Source: Clostridiales bacterium (GTDB lineage: Bacteria > Bacillota > Clostridia > Oscillospirales > Oscillospiraceae). From it: DNA of 64,000 bases. The translations under genes were made by a program, and so were the position numbers. The notes under the pieces were generated by a model. The model was not told the origin of the DNA. It saw only the letters and a program-made list of their open reading frames with translations, and did not search any database. The number at the start of each line of letters is the position of its first letter. Within the stretch, counting starts at the first letter, position 1. The stretch lies in assembly GCA_012838345.1 (NCBI GenBank), contig DUPK01000071.1, positions 1 to 64,000 on the forward strand, given 5' to 3'. This document shows, in pieces, positions 34,217-43,151 of the stretch.

Positions 34217-35407
34217 ATGCGTGACGTTGTAATTGTCGAGGCCTGCCGTACCGCCGTGGGAAACCTCGGTGGAACGCTCAAGGACGTCTCCGCGGTGGAG
34301 CTCGCCACGACGGTAATTAAGGGTATTCTCGACAGAAGCGGCATAGAGCCCGGGAAAGTTGACGAGGTAATTATGGGGCACTGCCGCCAGTCCTCGGATA
34401 ACCCGAACATAGCAAGGCTCGCCGCGCTCCGCTCCGGCATACCCGAAGAGGTCCCTGCCTATACGGTGATGCGCCAGTGCGCCTCGGGACTCACAGCAGT
34501 AAACAACGGGGTGATGAGCATTAGAAGCGGCGACTGCGATGTCGTCATCGCTGGCGGCGCGGAGAGCATGAGCACTGCCCCCTTCTACATACGCGGAGCC
34601 AGGTTCGGCCTCGGCACGGGAAACACCCAGCTTCTCGACTCTCTGGTCGAGGTTCAGGCTCAGAGCCAGCCGCAGGAGATTTACGGCGTCTTCAACATGG
34701 GCATGACCGCCGAAAACGTGGCAGAAAAACTGGGCATAAGCCGCGAAGAGCAGGACCTTTTCGCGCTCAGAAGCCAGCAGAAGGCAGCCGCCGCAATACG
34801 CGAGGGGCGCTTTAAGGACGAAATCGTACCCGTCGCGGTCCCCCAGAAGAAGGGCGAGCCCATAGTTTTCGACACCGACGAGTACCCGAGGGAAACATCG
34901 TTTGAGAAGCTTGCAAGGCTAAAGCCCGTCTTCAAGGCCGACGGAACGGTTACCGCTGGCAGCTCTTCGGGGCGCAACGACGGCGCCTCGGCGGTGCTGA
35001 TTATGTCCGCCGAAAAGGCCAGGGAGCTCGGGTTTAAGCCCTTGGCGAGATTCGTAAGCTACGCAAACGCGGGCATAGACCCCAGAATCATGGGCCTCGG
35101 CCCGGTCTCCGCAACGAGAAAGGCACTTGAAAAGGCCGGGCTTACAATCGACGACATCGACCTAATTGAGCTCAACGAGGCCTTTGCGGCGCAGGCATTA
35201 GGCTGCATTCGCGAGCTTGGCCTTGACGAAGCAAAGGTGAACGTAAACGGCGGCGCGATAGCTCTAGGCCATCCCGTCGGCTCCACCGGCTGCCGCATAC
35301 TTGTTACGCTGGTGCACGAAATGCGCCGCCGCGGCGCAAGGTACGGGCTTGCCACGCTTTGCATAGCCGGCGGCATGGGCACCGCGGATATTATCGAACT
35401 GCTGTAA
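34217..35407 (+). CDS. Acetyl-CoA acetyltransferase (thiolase), copy 2
   Basis: 396 residues with catalytic Cys88 (RQCASGLT), His352 (GHPVGSTG) and Cys382 (LCIAGGMG). It converts acetoacetyl-CoA and CoA into acetyl-CoA in the last step of phloroglucinol breakdown, or makes acetoacetyl-CoA for butyrate synthesis. MRDVVIVEACRTAVG is the family N-terminus and follows AAAGGA at a somewhat long distance. It resembles but clearly differs from copy 1, so two thiolases with different control are retained. It is followed by the phloroglucinol reductase-like SDR gene. Confidence 0.93.
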   Translation: MRDVVIVEACRTAVGNLGGTLKDVSAVELATTVIKGILDRSGIEPGKVDEVIMGHCRQSSDNPNIARLAALRSGIPEEVPAYTVMRQCASGLTAVNNGVMSIRSGDCDVVIAGGAESMSTAPFYIRGARFGLGTGNTQLLDSLVEVQAQSQPQEIYGVFNMGMTAENVAEKLGISREEQDLFALRSQQKAAAAIREGRFKDEIVPVAVPQKKGEPIVFDTDEYPRETSFEKLARLKPVFKADGTVTAGSSSGRNDGASAVLIMSAEKARELGFKPLARFVSYANAGIDPRIMGLGPVSATRKALEKAGLTIDDIDLIELNEAFAAQALGCIRELGLDEAKVNVNGGAIALGHPVGSTGCRILVTLVHEMRRRGARYGLATLCIAGGMGTADIIELL

Positions 35408-35474
35408 GCTCCCGTGTGACCGGAAGTTTTAATAAGCTAAAATCCTATCTGAAAGTTGGAAGGAAGTTACCGAG

Positions 35475-36275
35475 ATGAAACTTTTTGATTTAACCGGCAA
35501 GAGCGCCGTCGTGGTGGGCGGAGCTGGCGGACTTGGGCAGGCTATTGCGCAGGGCCTTGCCGAGGCGGGCGCGAAGGTCCTCATATCCAGCCGTAAAGAG
35601 GAATCCCTCAGGAAGGCCCGAGAGGAGATAAAGGCCGCCGCAAACGTAGACGTATATTACGCCGCCGCCGACGCGACCGATGAAAAGCAGGTCATATCCC
35701 TGCTTGAAGAGGCCAAGAGCAAGCTCGGCGGCAGAATAGACATTCTCGTAAACGCCCAGGGCTTCAACAAAAAGCAGGACGCCCTCGAATTTGACATAGA
35801 GACCTTCCGCCAGATGCTCGATGCCAACATAACAAGCTTTATGATTACGGCAAAGCACTTTGGCCGCCATTTCAAGGAAAACGGCTACGGGAAAATCATC
35901 AACCTCTCCTCCGTTCGCGGCAAGATTGCGACCAAGGGCCCGGGCAACGCCGGCTACTGCGCGACCAAGGGCGCGGTAGACATGCTGACAAAGCAGCTTG
36001 CCTCCGAGCTCGGCCCCTTTGGAATTACCGTAAACGCGATAGGCCCGAACATCACGGCCACGCCCATGATGGTTTCGATTTTTGAAAAGCGCGCTGCGGA
36101 CGCCGGCGTCGACGTCGAGACCTACCTTAAGCAGCAGGGCGAGGGAAATCCCCTGCGCAGGATGGGAACGCCCGAGGATATAGTCGGAACCGCGGTTTTC
36201 CTCGCGGCTCCCGCTTCCGATTTTATGACCGGGAACATCCTCTATCCCGACGGAGGACTTACCGCCATCGGCTGA
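35475..36275 (+). CDS. SDR oxidoreductase, probable phloroglucinol reductase
   Basis: 266 residues with the classical SDR cofactor motif GGAGGLG (15-21), NAQG (93-96), catalytic Ser (145/146) and Tyr161-x-x-x-Lys165. It should use NAD(P)H in the cytosol. Its place between transhydroxylase, thiolase and ring-opening genes matches phloroglucinol reductase, which makes dihydrophloroglucinol and belongs to the SDR family. By sequence alone another ketone reductase is possible; the pathway context raises confidence. RBS is GGAAGGAAG. Confidence 0.82.
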   Translation: MKLFDLTGKSAVVVGGAGGLGQAIAQGLAEAGAKVLISSRKEESLRKAREEIKAAANVDVYYAAADATDEKQVISLLEEAKSKLGGRIDILVNAQGFNKKQDALEFDIETFRQMLDANITSFMITAKHFGRHFKENGYGKIINLSSVRGKIATKGPGNAGYCATKGAVDMLTKQLASELGPFGITVNAIGPNITATPMMVSIFEKRAADAGVDVETYLKQQGEGNPLRRMGTPEDIVGTAVFLAAPASDFMTGNILYPDGGLTAIG

Positions 36276-36285
36276 GTAAAAACGA

Positions 36286-36320
36286 AAATCCCCGCTCCGT
36301 TCTTCTGTTCCGGAGCGGAG
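36286..36320 (-). terminator. Terminator of the MerR gene
   Basis: On the minus strand CTCCGCTCCG and CGGAGCGGGG enclose a ten-base loop and are followed by ATTTTCGTTTTT. It can also serve the converging SDR transcript. Confidence 0.7.
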
Positions 36321-36392
36321 ATGGTTGAAAACTTTTAATCCGTATCGGGCAAAAAGCGAAGGAGCATTCAAGGGCGAGATGGCGGCAGCTGT

Positions 36393-37202
36393 CTAATCCT
36401 TAACGGGTAGCCAGACCTCGAAATAGCCCGTCGGCACGCCGTTTTCAAGAACGCTGCAGACAAGATTGCCGCGGGCGTTCCCGCAAATCTGAAGCTTGTT
36501 CTTCTCGGCATATTCGACTATGTAGTCTATGTGCCTCGGGGTAAAGCCGTTTTTCCCGCTGCTCTTGAAAGCCGAATGTATGCTGCGGCAGGCGGGCAGA
36601 TGGACAACGGGCGGGTCTGCGGGTACGCCGAGCTCGCGCACATATTCCATGTCCAGCGAAAAGCCCCAGGCGTAATTGTCGCTGTCCCCCAGAAGGTCGT
36701 CCTTGTTGATTTCAAAATAGCGTTTGGTAAAGGGCATGTAATTGAGCCAGCGCTGGCTCAGAGCCTGCAGCTCGGGCCTGTTATCGTAAATAAAATTGTA
36801 GCGGTTGAGGTAGCAGACTATTTCCGGGCATTCCTTTATCTCGCATTTACCCAGATAGTCCACAATCCTGCCGACGCTTTCCGTATGCTCGTCAATGCGC
36901 CTCATCAGCATCTGCTGATGTTTGAGAGTGGCCTCAATTTCGTCTTTCTTGGCGTTGAGGTCTTCAAGAAGCTCGTCATAGGGGCAGTTCGTAACCATGC
37001 GCGCCGTCTGCTCGATACTGAAGCCGAAGTTTTTGTACCAGACGCAGTCGAGAAGGAAGTTTATGTCCCAGGCTTCGTAATATCGGTAGTCGTTGCTCTT
37101 GTCCTTTTTAGGTCTCACAACGCCTTTCTTCTCGTAATAGCGCAGGAGATCTCGCGAAATGCCGAGAATACGAGCCACGTCGCCTATCTTATACTGCACC
37201 AC
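36393..37202 (-). CDS. MerR-family regulator with effector-binding domain
   Basis: 269 residues. The N-terminal winged helix-turn-helix is clear (YKIGDVARILGISRDLLRYYEKKGVV, cited as KIGDVARILGISRDLLRYY, then DYRYYEAWDINFLL), followed by a coiled coil (about 85-115) and a C-terminal GyrI/BmrR-like ligand domain. Such proteins remodel promoters with overlong spacers. Two 19-bp-spacer promoters with the same dyad exist in the island (26566-26596 and 30485-30515). The effector may be a polyphenol or pathway intermediate. It starts from tandem GTG codons after AGGAG and is divergent from the cyclohydrolase gene. Confidence 0.88.
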   Translation of the reverse strand: MVQYKIGDVARILGISRDLLRYYEKKGVVRPKKDKSNDYRYYEAWDINFLLDCVWYKNFGFSIEQTARMVTNCPYDELLEDLNAKKDEIEATLKHQQMLMRRIDEHTESVGRIVDYLGKCEIKECPEIVCYLNRYNFIYDNRPELQALSQRWLNYMPFTKRYFEINKDDLLGDSDNYAWGFSLDMEYVRELGVPADPPVVHLPACRSIHSAFKSSGKNGFTPRHIDYIVEYAEKNKLQICGNARGNLVCSVLENGVPTGYFEVWLPVKD

Positions 37203-37294
37203 ACTTCACTCCTTAAGATGCTCTTTATTAATTATATCCGTTTTCTTTCCATAATTCAACAGCTCAATATAATACATATTAGGAGGAAACTACA

Positions 37295-38197
37295 ATGGCC
37301 TATATGCCACTTGACAAAAGCAAGCTCTACCTCGACAGAAATAAGATGACAAGAATTTACGATTTGTCCCAGCCCTGGGGCATCGACACTCCCCTGTGGC
37401 CCTTCCCCGGCGCGCGTCAGGATTTGGTTTTCCCTCGCGGACAGTACCTTGGCCGCTTCCACAAGCGCACCTGCACCTACACCGGAACACTGCACGCCGG
37501 CACGCATATGGACGCCCCGAACCACGTTCTCCACGAGGAAGAGGTGGACAGGGCGCGCAACGGCTACACTCTGAACGAGCTGCCCCTTGAATACTGCATA
37601 GGAACCGGCGTAATCCTCGACATGCGCTATCTCTACGACGAATTCGAGGCAAAATGGAACGCCGCCGGCGGCGACCCGAAGAAGTTCGGCGACATCTGGG
37701 TCGAGCTTAAGCCCGAGCACTTTGAAAAGGCCGCGGCGAAGGACGGCCTTGAGATTCGCGAGAACGACTGGGTGGTTGTGAACACAGGCTTCCACCGCTT
37801 CTGGAGATTAAATAACGACAAGTACTTCAACTACTACCCCGGAATGGGGCCGGAAGTTGCAAAATGGCTCATACATGAGAAGAAGATTAAGGGAATTACC
37901 GGCACCTGGGGCGCAACCGATGCTCCGCTGTGGCATATGCCGCTTAAGGAGCAGATGCCCTGGCTCGACACCGTCTATACCCTCGCTACAGGCAGGAACG
38001 CCGCCGAGGACTACCCCGATTATGAGCCCTGCCACCGCCTCTTTATGCAGCACGGCGTAATCACCGTTGAAAACGCGGGCGGAGAGGTCGATCTCGTAAC
38101 CGGCAAGCGCATGATTATCGCCGCATTCCCCTTCCGCTGCGAGGTAGCCGACGGCGGTTTCGTAAGGCTTGTCGCCTGGGAAGAAGGTTCCTTCTAG
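37295..38197 (+). CDS. Cyclase-family hydrolase, probable dihydrophloroglucinol cyclohydrolase
   Basis: 300 residues of the cyclase/kynurenine formamidase-like fold. The metal-binding motif HAGTHMDAPNHV (His67, His71, Asp73, His77) is intact. Members hydrolyse amide or C-C/ring bonds using Mn or Zn. In phloroglucinol degradation a cyclase-family enzyme opens dihydrophloroglucinol to 3-hydroxy-5-oxohexanoate, and the next genes encode the enzymes expected to handle that product. AGGAGGAAACTACA precedes the ATG. It probably heads an operon through the CoA-transferase genes. Confidence 0.82.
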   Translation: MAYMPLDKSKLYLDRNKMTRIYDLSQPWGIDTPLWPFPGARQDLVFPRGQYLGRFHKRTCTYTGTLHAGTHMDAPNHVLHEEEVDRARNGYTLNELPLEYCIGTGVILDMRYLYDEFEAKWNAAGGDPKKFGDIWVELKPEHFEKAAAKDGLEIRENDWVVVNTGFHRFWRLNNDKYFNYYPGMGPEVAKWLIHEKKIKGITGTWGATDAPLWHMPLKEQMPWLDTVYTLATGRNAAEDYPDYEPCHRLFMQHGVITVENAGGEVDLVTGKRMIIAAFPFRCEVADGGFVRLVAWEEGSF

Positions 38198-38200
38198 ATT

Positions 38201-39163
38201 ATGAAAACACTGTCCGATATAAAGAAAATTGCCGTCCTCGGCGCCGGAACCATGGGCCCGGGTATCGCCCAGGTTTTCGCCATGGGCGGATACGAGGTCA
38301 CGATGTGGACCCGCAGCGCCGAAACCCGCGAAAAGGCCAGAGAGACTCTGCGCAAGAGCCTTGTGACCTTCTCCGATGAGGAGCTCCTGCCCGCCTCTGA
38401 AATCGACAGGGTATTTGCAAGGGTGAGCTTCAAACCCACCGTCGAAGAGGCGGTCGAGGGAGCCGACTTCATCATGGAAACCATTGTCGAAAACCGTGAG
38501 GCGAAGAAGGCCCTCTTTGAGCAGCTTGACGCCTGCATAGGAAAAGACTGTATTATCGCCTCGAACACATCGGGGCTCAACGTATTCGAGCTTGTACCGG
38601 AAAACCGTTTGCCCCAGATGGTAATTGCCCACTGGTATGCCCCCGCCCAGCTTATCCCGCTGGTTGAGGTTGTGAAAAGCGATAAGGCCCCCCGGGAATT
38701 TTGCGACATAACCGCCGCCCTGCTTGAAAAGTGCGGCAAAACCCCGGTGGTTATGAAGAAGTTTATCCGCGGCTACATAGCTAACCGCCTGCAGATGTGC
38801 CTGAACCAGGAGGTATTCTTCCTCCTTGACAACGGCTACTGCACCCCTGAGGACATAGACAGGGCGGTGAAGGCGAGCTTTATCCCCCGCGCGGTGGTGC
38901 TGGGGCTTTGCAAGCGCGCCGACTTCGGCGGGCTTGACATGACCGCCAACAACTTCAGAAACAAGAGCTACACTATGCCGCCCGAGGTGGATATGCCGAA
39001 AACGCTCGCCGAGCTTGTCGAAAATGGCCATCTCGGCCTTAAGACAGGCAGAGGCTTTTACGACTACACGGGCGTAGACAGGCAGGCGCTATTGGCAAAA
39101 CGCGACAAGCAGCTCTTCGAGGTTTTTAAGCTCGCCAAAAAATTCATGGACGACCCCGTGTGA
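38201..39163 (+). CDS. 3-hydroxyacyl-CoA dehydrogenase-like, probable 3-hydroxy-5-oxohexanoate dehydrogenase
   Basis: 320 residues: NAD-binding GAGTMG (14-19), then the family segments DFIMETIVENREAKKALF and CIIASNTSGLN and a C-terminal helical dimer domain ending in LGLKTGRGFYDY. This is the 3HCDH/lambda-crystallin fold, acting on a hydroxyl beta to a carboxyl or CoA thioester. Context suggests oxidation of (S)-3-hydroxy-5-oxohexanoate to 3,5-dioxohexanoate (triacetate). It begins three bases after the cyclohydrolase stop, so it is translationally linked. Beta-oxidation of another acid is an alternative. Confidence 0.85.
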   Translation: MKTLSDIKKIAVLGAGTMGPGIAQVFAMGGYEVTMWTRSAETREKARETLRKSLVTFSDEELLPASEIDRVFARVSFKPTVEEAVEGADFIMETIVENREAKKALFEQLDACIGKDCIIASNTSGLNVFELVPENRLPQMVIAHWYAPAQLIPLVEVVKSDKAPREFCDITAALLEKCGKTPVVMKKFIRGYIANRLQMCLNQEVFFLLDNGYCTPEDIDRAVKASFIPRAVVLGLCKRADFGGLDMTANNFRNKSYTMPPEVDMPKTLAELVENGHLGLKTGRGFYDYTGVDRQALLAKRDKQLFEVFKLAKKFMDDPV

Positions 39164-39197
39164 CGCGTAAAGCCAAGAGTTTGAAAGGAGAAACGCC

Positions 39198-40127
39198 ATG
39201 GCCAAAACAAACAAAGTAATGATTCAGGTCTGTCTCTGCGGCGCCGCAACGAAAAAGGAGCAGGCGCCGACGGTACCCTACACCGCCGAGGAGATAGCCG
39301 AGCAGATAGTCGCCTGCGCAAAGGCCGGGGCTTCGATTGCCCACATCCATGTCCGCGAGGACAAGGTGGTCGACGGCGTTTTGCAGAAAGGCTATAAATC
39401 TATGAGCCTTCAAAGATTTATCGACGCCGTTGAAGCAACTCGTAAGGCCTGCAAGGAGGCCGGGGTTGACATCCTCATAAACCTCACCACCTCCGGTGGC
39501 GAGTACGAGGATCACAAACGCTTGCAGCATCTGGGCGTAATAAAGCCCGAGATGTGCTCGTTTGACCCGAACTCCCTCAACTGGGCAAACAGCTTCATAT
39601 TTGAAAACAGCCCGAGATTCCTGAACCTGCTCAGCCAGGAAGTCATTAAGCACGATATTAAGCCCGAGTTCGAGGTGTTCGACACGGGGCATTTGGACAG
39701 CGTTATGTATTATGTAAACAAATGGAACATCCCGCAGCCCCTCCACATCCAGTTCATTATGGGCGTCGGCGGCAGCATGCCCGCCACAACGGAGAACCTC
39801 GCTTTTCTCGTCGGAAAGCTCCCCAGGGACGCCACCTGGTCCGTGTCGGGAATCGGCGGAAGGGCGCACATGCCCATGATGCTCGCCGGCCTCTCCCTCG
39901 GCTGCGACGGGCTGCGCGTCGGACTTGAGGACAACGTTACCTACGAGGTAAAACCCGACGGGACAAAGGTAACGGCGACCAATCTGATGCTCGTCGAGCG
40001 CGCCGTACAGCTATGCAAAATCGCGGGACGCGAGATAGCGACCGCCGAGGACGCGAGGAAAATCCTCGGCATTACACGCAACTGCCTGCGCAATGAGGCT
40101 ATCGGAGAAGTGACGTTTAAGCCTTAA
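39198..40127 (+). CDS. BKACE family enzyme, probable triacetate acetoacetate-lyase
   Basis: 309 residues of the beta-keto acid cleavage enzyme family (TIM barrel, formerly DUF849). Metal ligands His49 and His51 lie in AHIHVR, and further family segments are LINLTTSGG, FEVFDTGH and GLEDNV. BKACE enzymes condense a beta-keto acid with acetyl-CoA and cleave it. Here the likely reaction is 3,5-dioxohexanoate plus acetyl-CoA to acetoacetate plus acetoacetyl-CoA. The acetoacetate is then activated by the adjacent CoA-transferase. GAAAGGAGAAACGCC precedes the start. Confidence 0.85.
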   Translation: MAKTNKVMIQVCLCGAATKKEQAPTVPYTAEEIAEQIVACAKAGASIAHIHVREDKVVDGVLQKGYKSMSLQRFIDAVEATRKACKEAGVDILINLTTSGGEYEDHKRLQHLGVIKPEMCSFDPNSLNWANSFIFENSPRFLNLLSQEVIKHDIKPEFEVFDTGHLDSVMYYVNKWNIPQPLHIQFIMGVGGSMPATTENLAFLVGKLPRDATWSVSGIGGRAHMPMMLAGLSLGCDGLRVGLEDNVTYEVKPDGTKVTATNLMLVERAVQLCKIAGREIATAEDARKILGITRNCLRNEAIGEVTFKP

Positions 40128-40141
40128 TCATTCTTTGATAT

Positions 40142-40172
40142 TGCTCCGGGTTTCTCACGGCTACCCGGAGCA
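40142..40172 (+). repeat. Intergenic hairpin between lyase and CoA-transferase genes
   Basis: TGCTCCGGGT and ACCCGGAGCA with an 11-base loop and no T tract. Probably an mRNA-stability or partial termination structure within the operon. Confidence 0.55.
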
Positions 40173-40199
40173 GTTCAAGCTATAGAAAGGGAGATCAAC

Positions 40200-40853
40200 T
40201 TGCCAATTAATAAAGTAGTTTCACTTGACGAGGCGATGGGGAAGCTCCGCGACGGACTGACAATTCTCATTCCTGGATTCGTGAACTGCGGGGTACCCGA
40301 GACGCTTATTAAGGGAATTATAGGAAAGGGCTACAAGGATTTAAATATAATATCGAACAACACCAGCATAAAGGGCCGCGGCATCGGCCTGCTGGTGCAG
40401 GAAAACCGCATAAAGCACATCACCTGCTCGCATATTGGAAACAACACTGAGACCGTGGAGAAGGTTGTCGCGGGCGAAATACAGGTGACCTTCGTACCGC
40501 AGGGCACGCTCTGCGAGCGCGTGCGCGCAGGCGGCGCCGGAATCGGGGGAATTTTAACCCCCACCGGGCTTGGTACGCCGATTGCCGAGGGTAAGCCCGT
40601 AATCGAGGTTGACGGCAAAAAATACCTTCTTGAAAAGCCCCTGCGCGGCGACGTGGCGCTGATTCACGCCTGGAAGGCCGACAAAATGGGCAACCTCGTC
40701 TATCGCAGGACCGCAAGAAACTTCAACCCGATTTTCGCGACCGCCGCCGACCTTGTCATTGTCGAGGCCGAGGAGATTGTCGAAGTCGGCGAGCTTGACC
40801 CCGACATCATTCACACGCCGGGCTGCCTTGTGGATATGATAGTCCAGATTTAG
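40200..40853 (+). CDS. Acetoacetate CoA-transferase, alpha subunit
   Basis: 217 residues from a TTG start six bases after AAAGGGAG. The glycine-rich oxyanion segment IPGFVNCGVPETLI and the GRGIGLLV and GGIGGILTPTGLGT-type motifs (in part: GIGGILTPTGLGT) mark the family I alpha subunit (AtoD/CtfA). With the beta subunit it moves CoA between acetyl- or butyryl-CoA and acetoacetate, activating the acetoacetate released by the BKACE enzyme. It is separated from the beta gene by 132 bases carrying a conserved leader, which is unusual since the two subunits are normally adjacent. Confidence 0.9.
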   Translation: MPINKVVSLDEAMGKLRDGLTILIPGFVNCGVPETLIKGIIGKGYKDLNIISNNTSIKGRGIGLLVQENRIKHITCSHIGNNTETVEKVVAGEIQVTFVPQGTLCERVRAGGAGIGGILTPTGLGTPIAEGKPVIEVDGKKYLLEKPLRGDVALIHAWKADKMGNLVYRRTARNFNPIFATAADLVIVEAEEIVEVGELDPDIIHTPGCLVDMIVQI

Positions 40854-40903
40854 AGAGCAGGTTTCAGTAAGTAATACCGCCTTCAAGTGCGTTTTTCCCG
40901 CCG

Positions 40904-40975
40904 CTTTGCGGCAAGTGAACAACTGCACACTATGACGATTCCCACATGGTCGTTTTGTGCATTGCAAGTAGCGAA
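40904..40975 (+). promoter_or_regulatory. Conserved leader/operator, copy B (before the CoA-transferase beta gene)
   Basis: Near-copy of the block at 34130-34203: GCGGCAA, CTGCACACTATGACG, ATGGTCGTTTTGTGC and GCGAAAGGAATGGTCA. GCACA and TGTGC arms, plus inner ACGA/TCGT, could form a stem. It implies independent control of the beta subunit gene and thiolase 2 by the same factor. Confidence 0.55.
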
Positions 40976-40985
40976 AGGAATGGTC

Positions 40986-41645
40986 ATGACAATGGAGAAA
41001 AGACAACTCATAGCTTACAGGACCGCCAGGTTCTTTGAAGACGGCGACCTTGTAAATCTCGGCATCGGAATGCCGACATTGTGCCTAAAGTATCTGCCCG
41101 AGGGTGTCGACATATGGATTCAGTCCGAAAACGGCGTCATCGGGCTAACGGGCGCCCCCGGGGAGGGCGAGGAGGCCGACCCGAATGTGGTCGATGCCTC
41201 GGGCAGTGTTTCCATGCTGCGCACCGGGGGCTGCTGCTTTGACAGCTTCACCTCCTTCGGGCTTATCCGCGGCGGGCATGTCGCGGCCACGGTCCTCGGC
41301 GCATACGAGGTCGATCAGGAAGGCAACCTTGCCAACTGGATGGTTCCCGGCAAAACAGTAGCCGGTATGGGCGGAGCGATGGACCTTGTTTCCGGCGCTA
41401 AAAAGGTGCTTATTATGATGGAGCACTGCGACAAGCACGGCAATCCAAAGATACTTAAAAAATGCAGGCTCCCCCTAACGGCGGCAAACGAGGTCGATTA
41501 CGTGATAACGGAGCTCTGCGTCTTAAAGCGTACTGACGAGGGATTGATGCTTATGGAGCTTGCTCCGGGAGTAACTGTTGAAGAGGTTGTCTCAAAAACC
41601 GAGGCGGACCTGATAATACCGGAAGAGATAGGATGTATGGTATGA
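40986..41645 (+). CDS. Acetoacetate CoA-transferase, beta subunit
   Basis: 219 residues, family I beta subunit (AtoA/CtfB). The catalytic Glu48 lies in SENG, followed by the family's GGCCFDS region. The ATG at 40986 is six bases after AAAGGA. It pairs with the alpha subunit at 40200 to form the cytosolic heteromer that makes acetoacetyl-CoA. The stop is overlapped by the downstream symporter gene. Confidence 0.92.
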   Translation: MTMEKRQLIAYRTARFFEDGDLVNLGIGMPTLCLKYLPEGVDIWIQSENGVIGLTGAPGEGEEADPNVVDASGSVSMLRTGGCCFDSFTSFGLIRGGHVAATVLGAYEVDQEGNLANWMVPGKTVAGMGGAMDLVSGAKKVLIMMEHCDKHGNPKILKKCRLPLTAANEVDYVITELCVLKRTDEGLMLMELAPGVTVEEVVSKTEADLIIPEEIGCMV

Positions 41646-43054
41646 CCCCTGCGCATATCGTAGGCCTTGTGGCCACGATTCTCATAATCGCTATACTCAG
41701 CATACGCTCAGGCAAAAACGTCAAAAGCGCCTCAGACTTTTCGGGGAGCGGCAAAAGCGCTGGCAGCGCAATCATAGCCGGCGCCATTATCGGGACGCTT
41801 GTGGGCGGCTCCTCCACCGTAGGGACGGCGCAGCTAGCCTATACATACGGCATGTCCGCCTGGTGGTTTACCCTGGGAGCGGGAGTCGCCTGCCTGATTC
41901 TCGCCCTAGGCTTTGCAAAGCCGCTGCGCAGCTCTGGCTGCAGCACGCTGATTGGTCTTCTTGAAAGGGAATACGGCAAGACCTCCGGGGTGCTTGCGAC
42001 GTGGCTGTCGTCCATAGGCACGTTTATAAACATAATCTCGCAGATGCTCGCGGCAACGGCGGTGCTCGCGGTAGTCTTCCCCAAAATGAGCGTTCTGCCG
42101 GCGCTGGCCATATCGGCTGCAATCATGGCGCTTTACGTCATCTTCGGCGGCGTGAAGGCGGCGGGTATGGTGGGCATAGTCAAGCTCGTGCTGCTCTACG
42201 TCTCGATGATTGGCGCCGGGATAATCGTGCTTATCCTCTGCGGAGGAGCGGCGCCGCTCGTCAGCCAAATAAAGGCCCTTCAGTCTTCACAGGGTGAAAA
42301 CGCGGTAAACTACTTCAGCCTGTTTGCCCGGGGCGTGGGCACGGATTTGGGCGCGGGGCTTTCGCTTGTCTTCGGAGTTCTGACGACACAGACCTACGCC
42401 CAGGCGGTTATGTCGGGCAAGTCCGACGCCGCCTCGGTAAAGGGCGCTCTATTAAGCGCCTTTCTTATCCCTCCGATTGGCATAGGCGGCATTCTCGTCG
42501 GCCTCTATATGAGGATAAACTTCCCGGGCATACCCGCGAAACAGGCTCTTACCCAGTTTGTGCTCATGCACATGCCGCCGATACTGGGCGGCGTGGTTCT
42601 GGGAACTCTTTTTATCGCGGTAGTCGGAACCGGCGCAGGGCTTGCCCTCGGCATAAGCACCATTATAAGCGAAGATATGCTCGGAAAACTTAAGGGCAAA
42701 TCCTGCGGGCAAAAAAAGCTTACTCTCTCGAGGGTAATAATAGTCCTTGTCCTTGCCCTGGCCTGCGTGTTCAGCACGGGCAGGCTGGGAGACACAATTT
42801 TGAGCTTTGCCTTCATGTCAATGGGGCTTCGCGGCGCCGTAGTATTTGCCCCGCTTGTCTGTGCAATCTGGCTTCCCGGGCGCGTGGACAGCTGTTTCAT
42901 CATCGCCTCAATAATTGCGGGCCCCGCCTGCGTTCTGGTGTTCGGGCTATTGAACGTCCTGCCCTTTGACCCACTCTTTCTTGGTATCGCCGCAAGCGCC
43001 ATAATTTGCTTTTTGGGTTACGTTTGCAAAAAAAAGGAACCTAAGTTATTATAG
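41633..43054 (+). CDS. Sodium:solute symporter (SSS family) of the catabolic island
   Basis: 473 residues with SSS-like helices: IRSGKNVKSASDFSGSGKS after the first helix, then AGAIIGTLVGGSSTVGTAQ and YVIFGGVKAAGMV. It overlaps the CoA-transferase beta stop; starts at 41633 and at 41642 (ATGA overlap) are both possible. As the last enzyme-linked gene of the cluster it probably imports an aromatic acid or a short-chain acid related to the pathway (for example a hydroxybenzoate). Substrate is inference. Confidence 0.88.
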   Translation: MYGMTPAHIVGLVATILIIAILSIRSGKNVKSASDFSGSGKSAGSAIIAGAIIGTLVGGSSTVGTAQLAYTYGMSAWWFTLGAGVACLILALGFAKPLRSSGCSTLIGLLEREYGKTSGVLATWLSSIGTFINIISQMLAATAVLAVVFPKMSVLPALAISAAIMALYVIFGGVKAAGMVGIVKLVLLYVSMIGAGIIVLILCGGAAPLVSQIKALQSSQGENAVNYFSLFARGVGTDLGAGLSLVFGVLTTQTYAQAVMSGKSDAASVKGALLSAFLIPPIGIGGILVGLYMRINFPGIPAKQALTQFVLMHMPPILGGVVLGTLFIAVVGTGAGLALGISTIISEDMLGKLKGKSCGQKKLTLSRVIIVLVLALACVFSTGRLGDTILSFAFMSMGLRGAVVFAPLVCAIWLPGRVDSCFIIASIIAGPACVLVFGLLNVLPFDPLFLGIAASAIICFLGYVCKKKEPKLL

Positions 43055-43151
43055 ATACGGAACCCAGATTCCCGATTAACTTATAAGCTTGTTGTGCTGT
43101 ATAAGGGACTGGTGCCAAGACCGGAAATATGCAAATCAGGGGGAATGGGAT

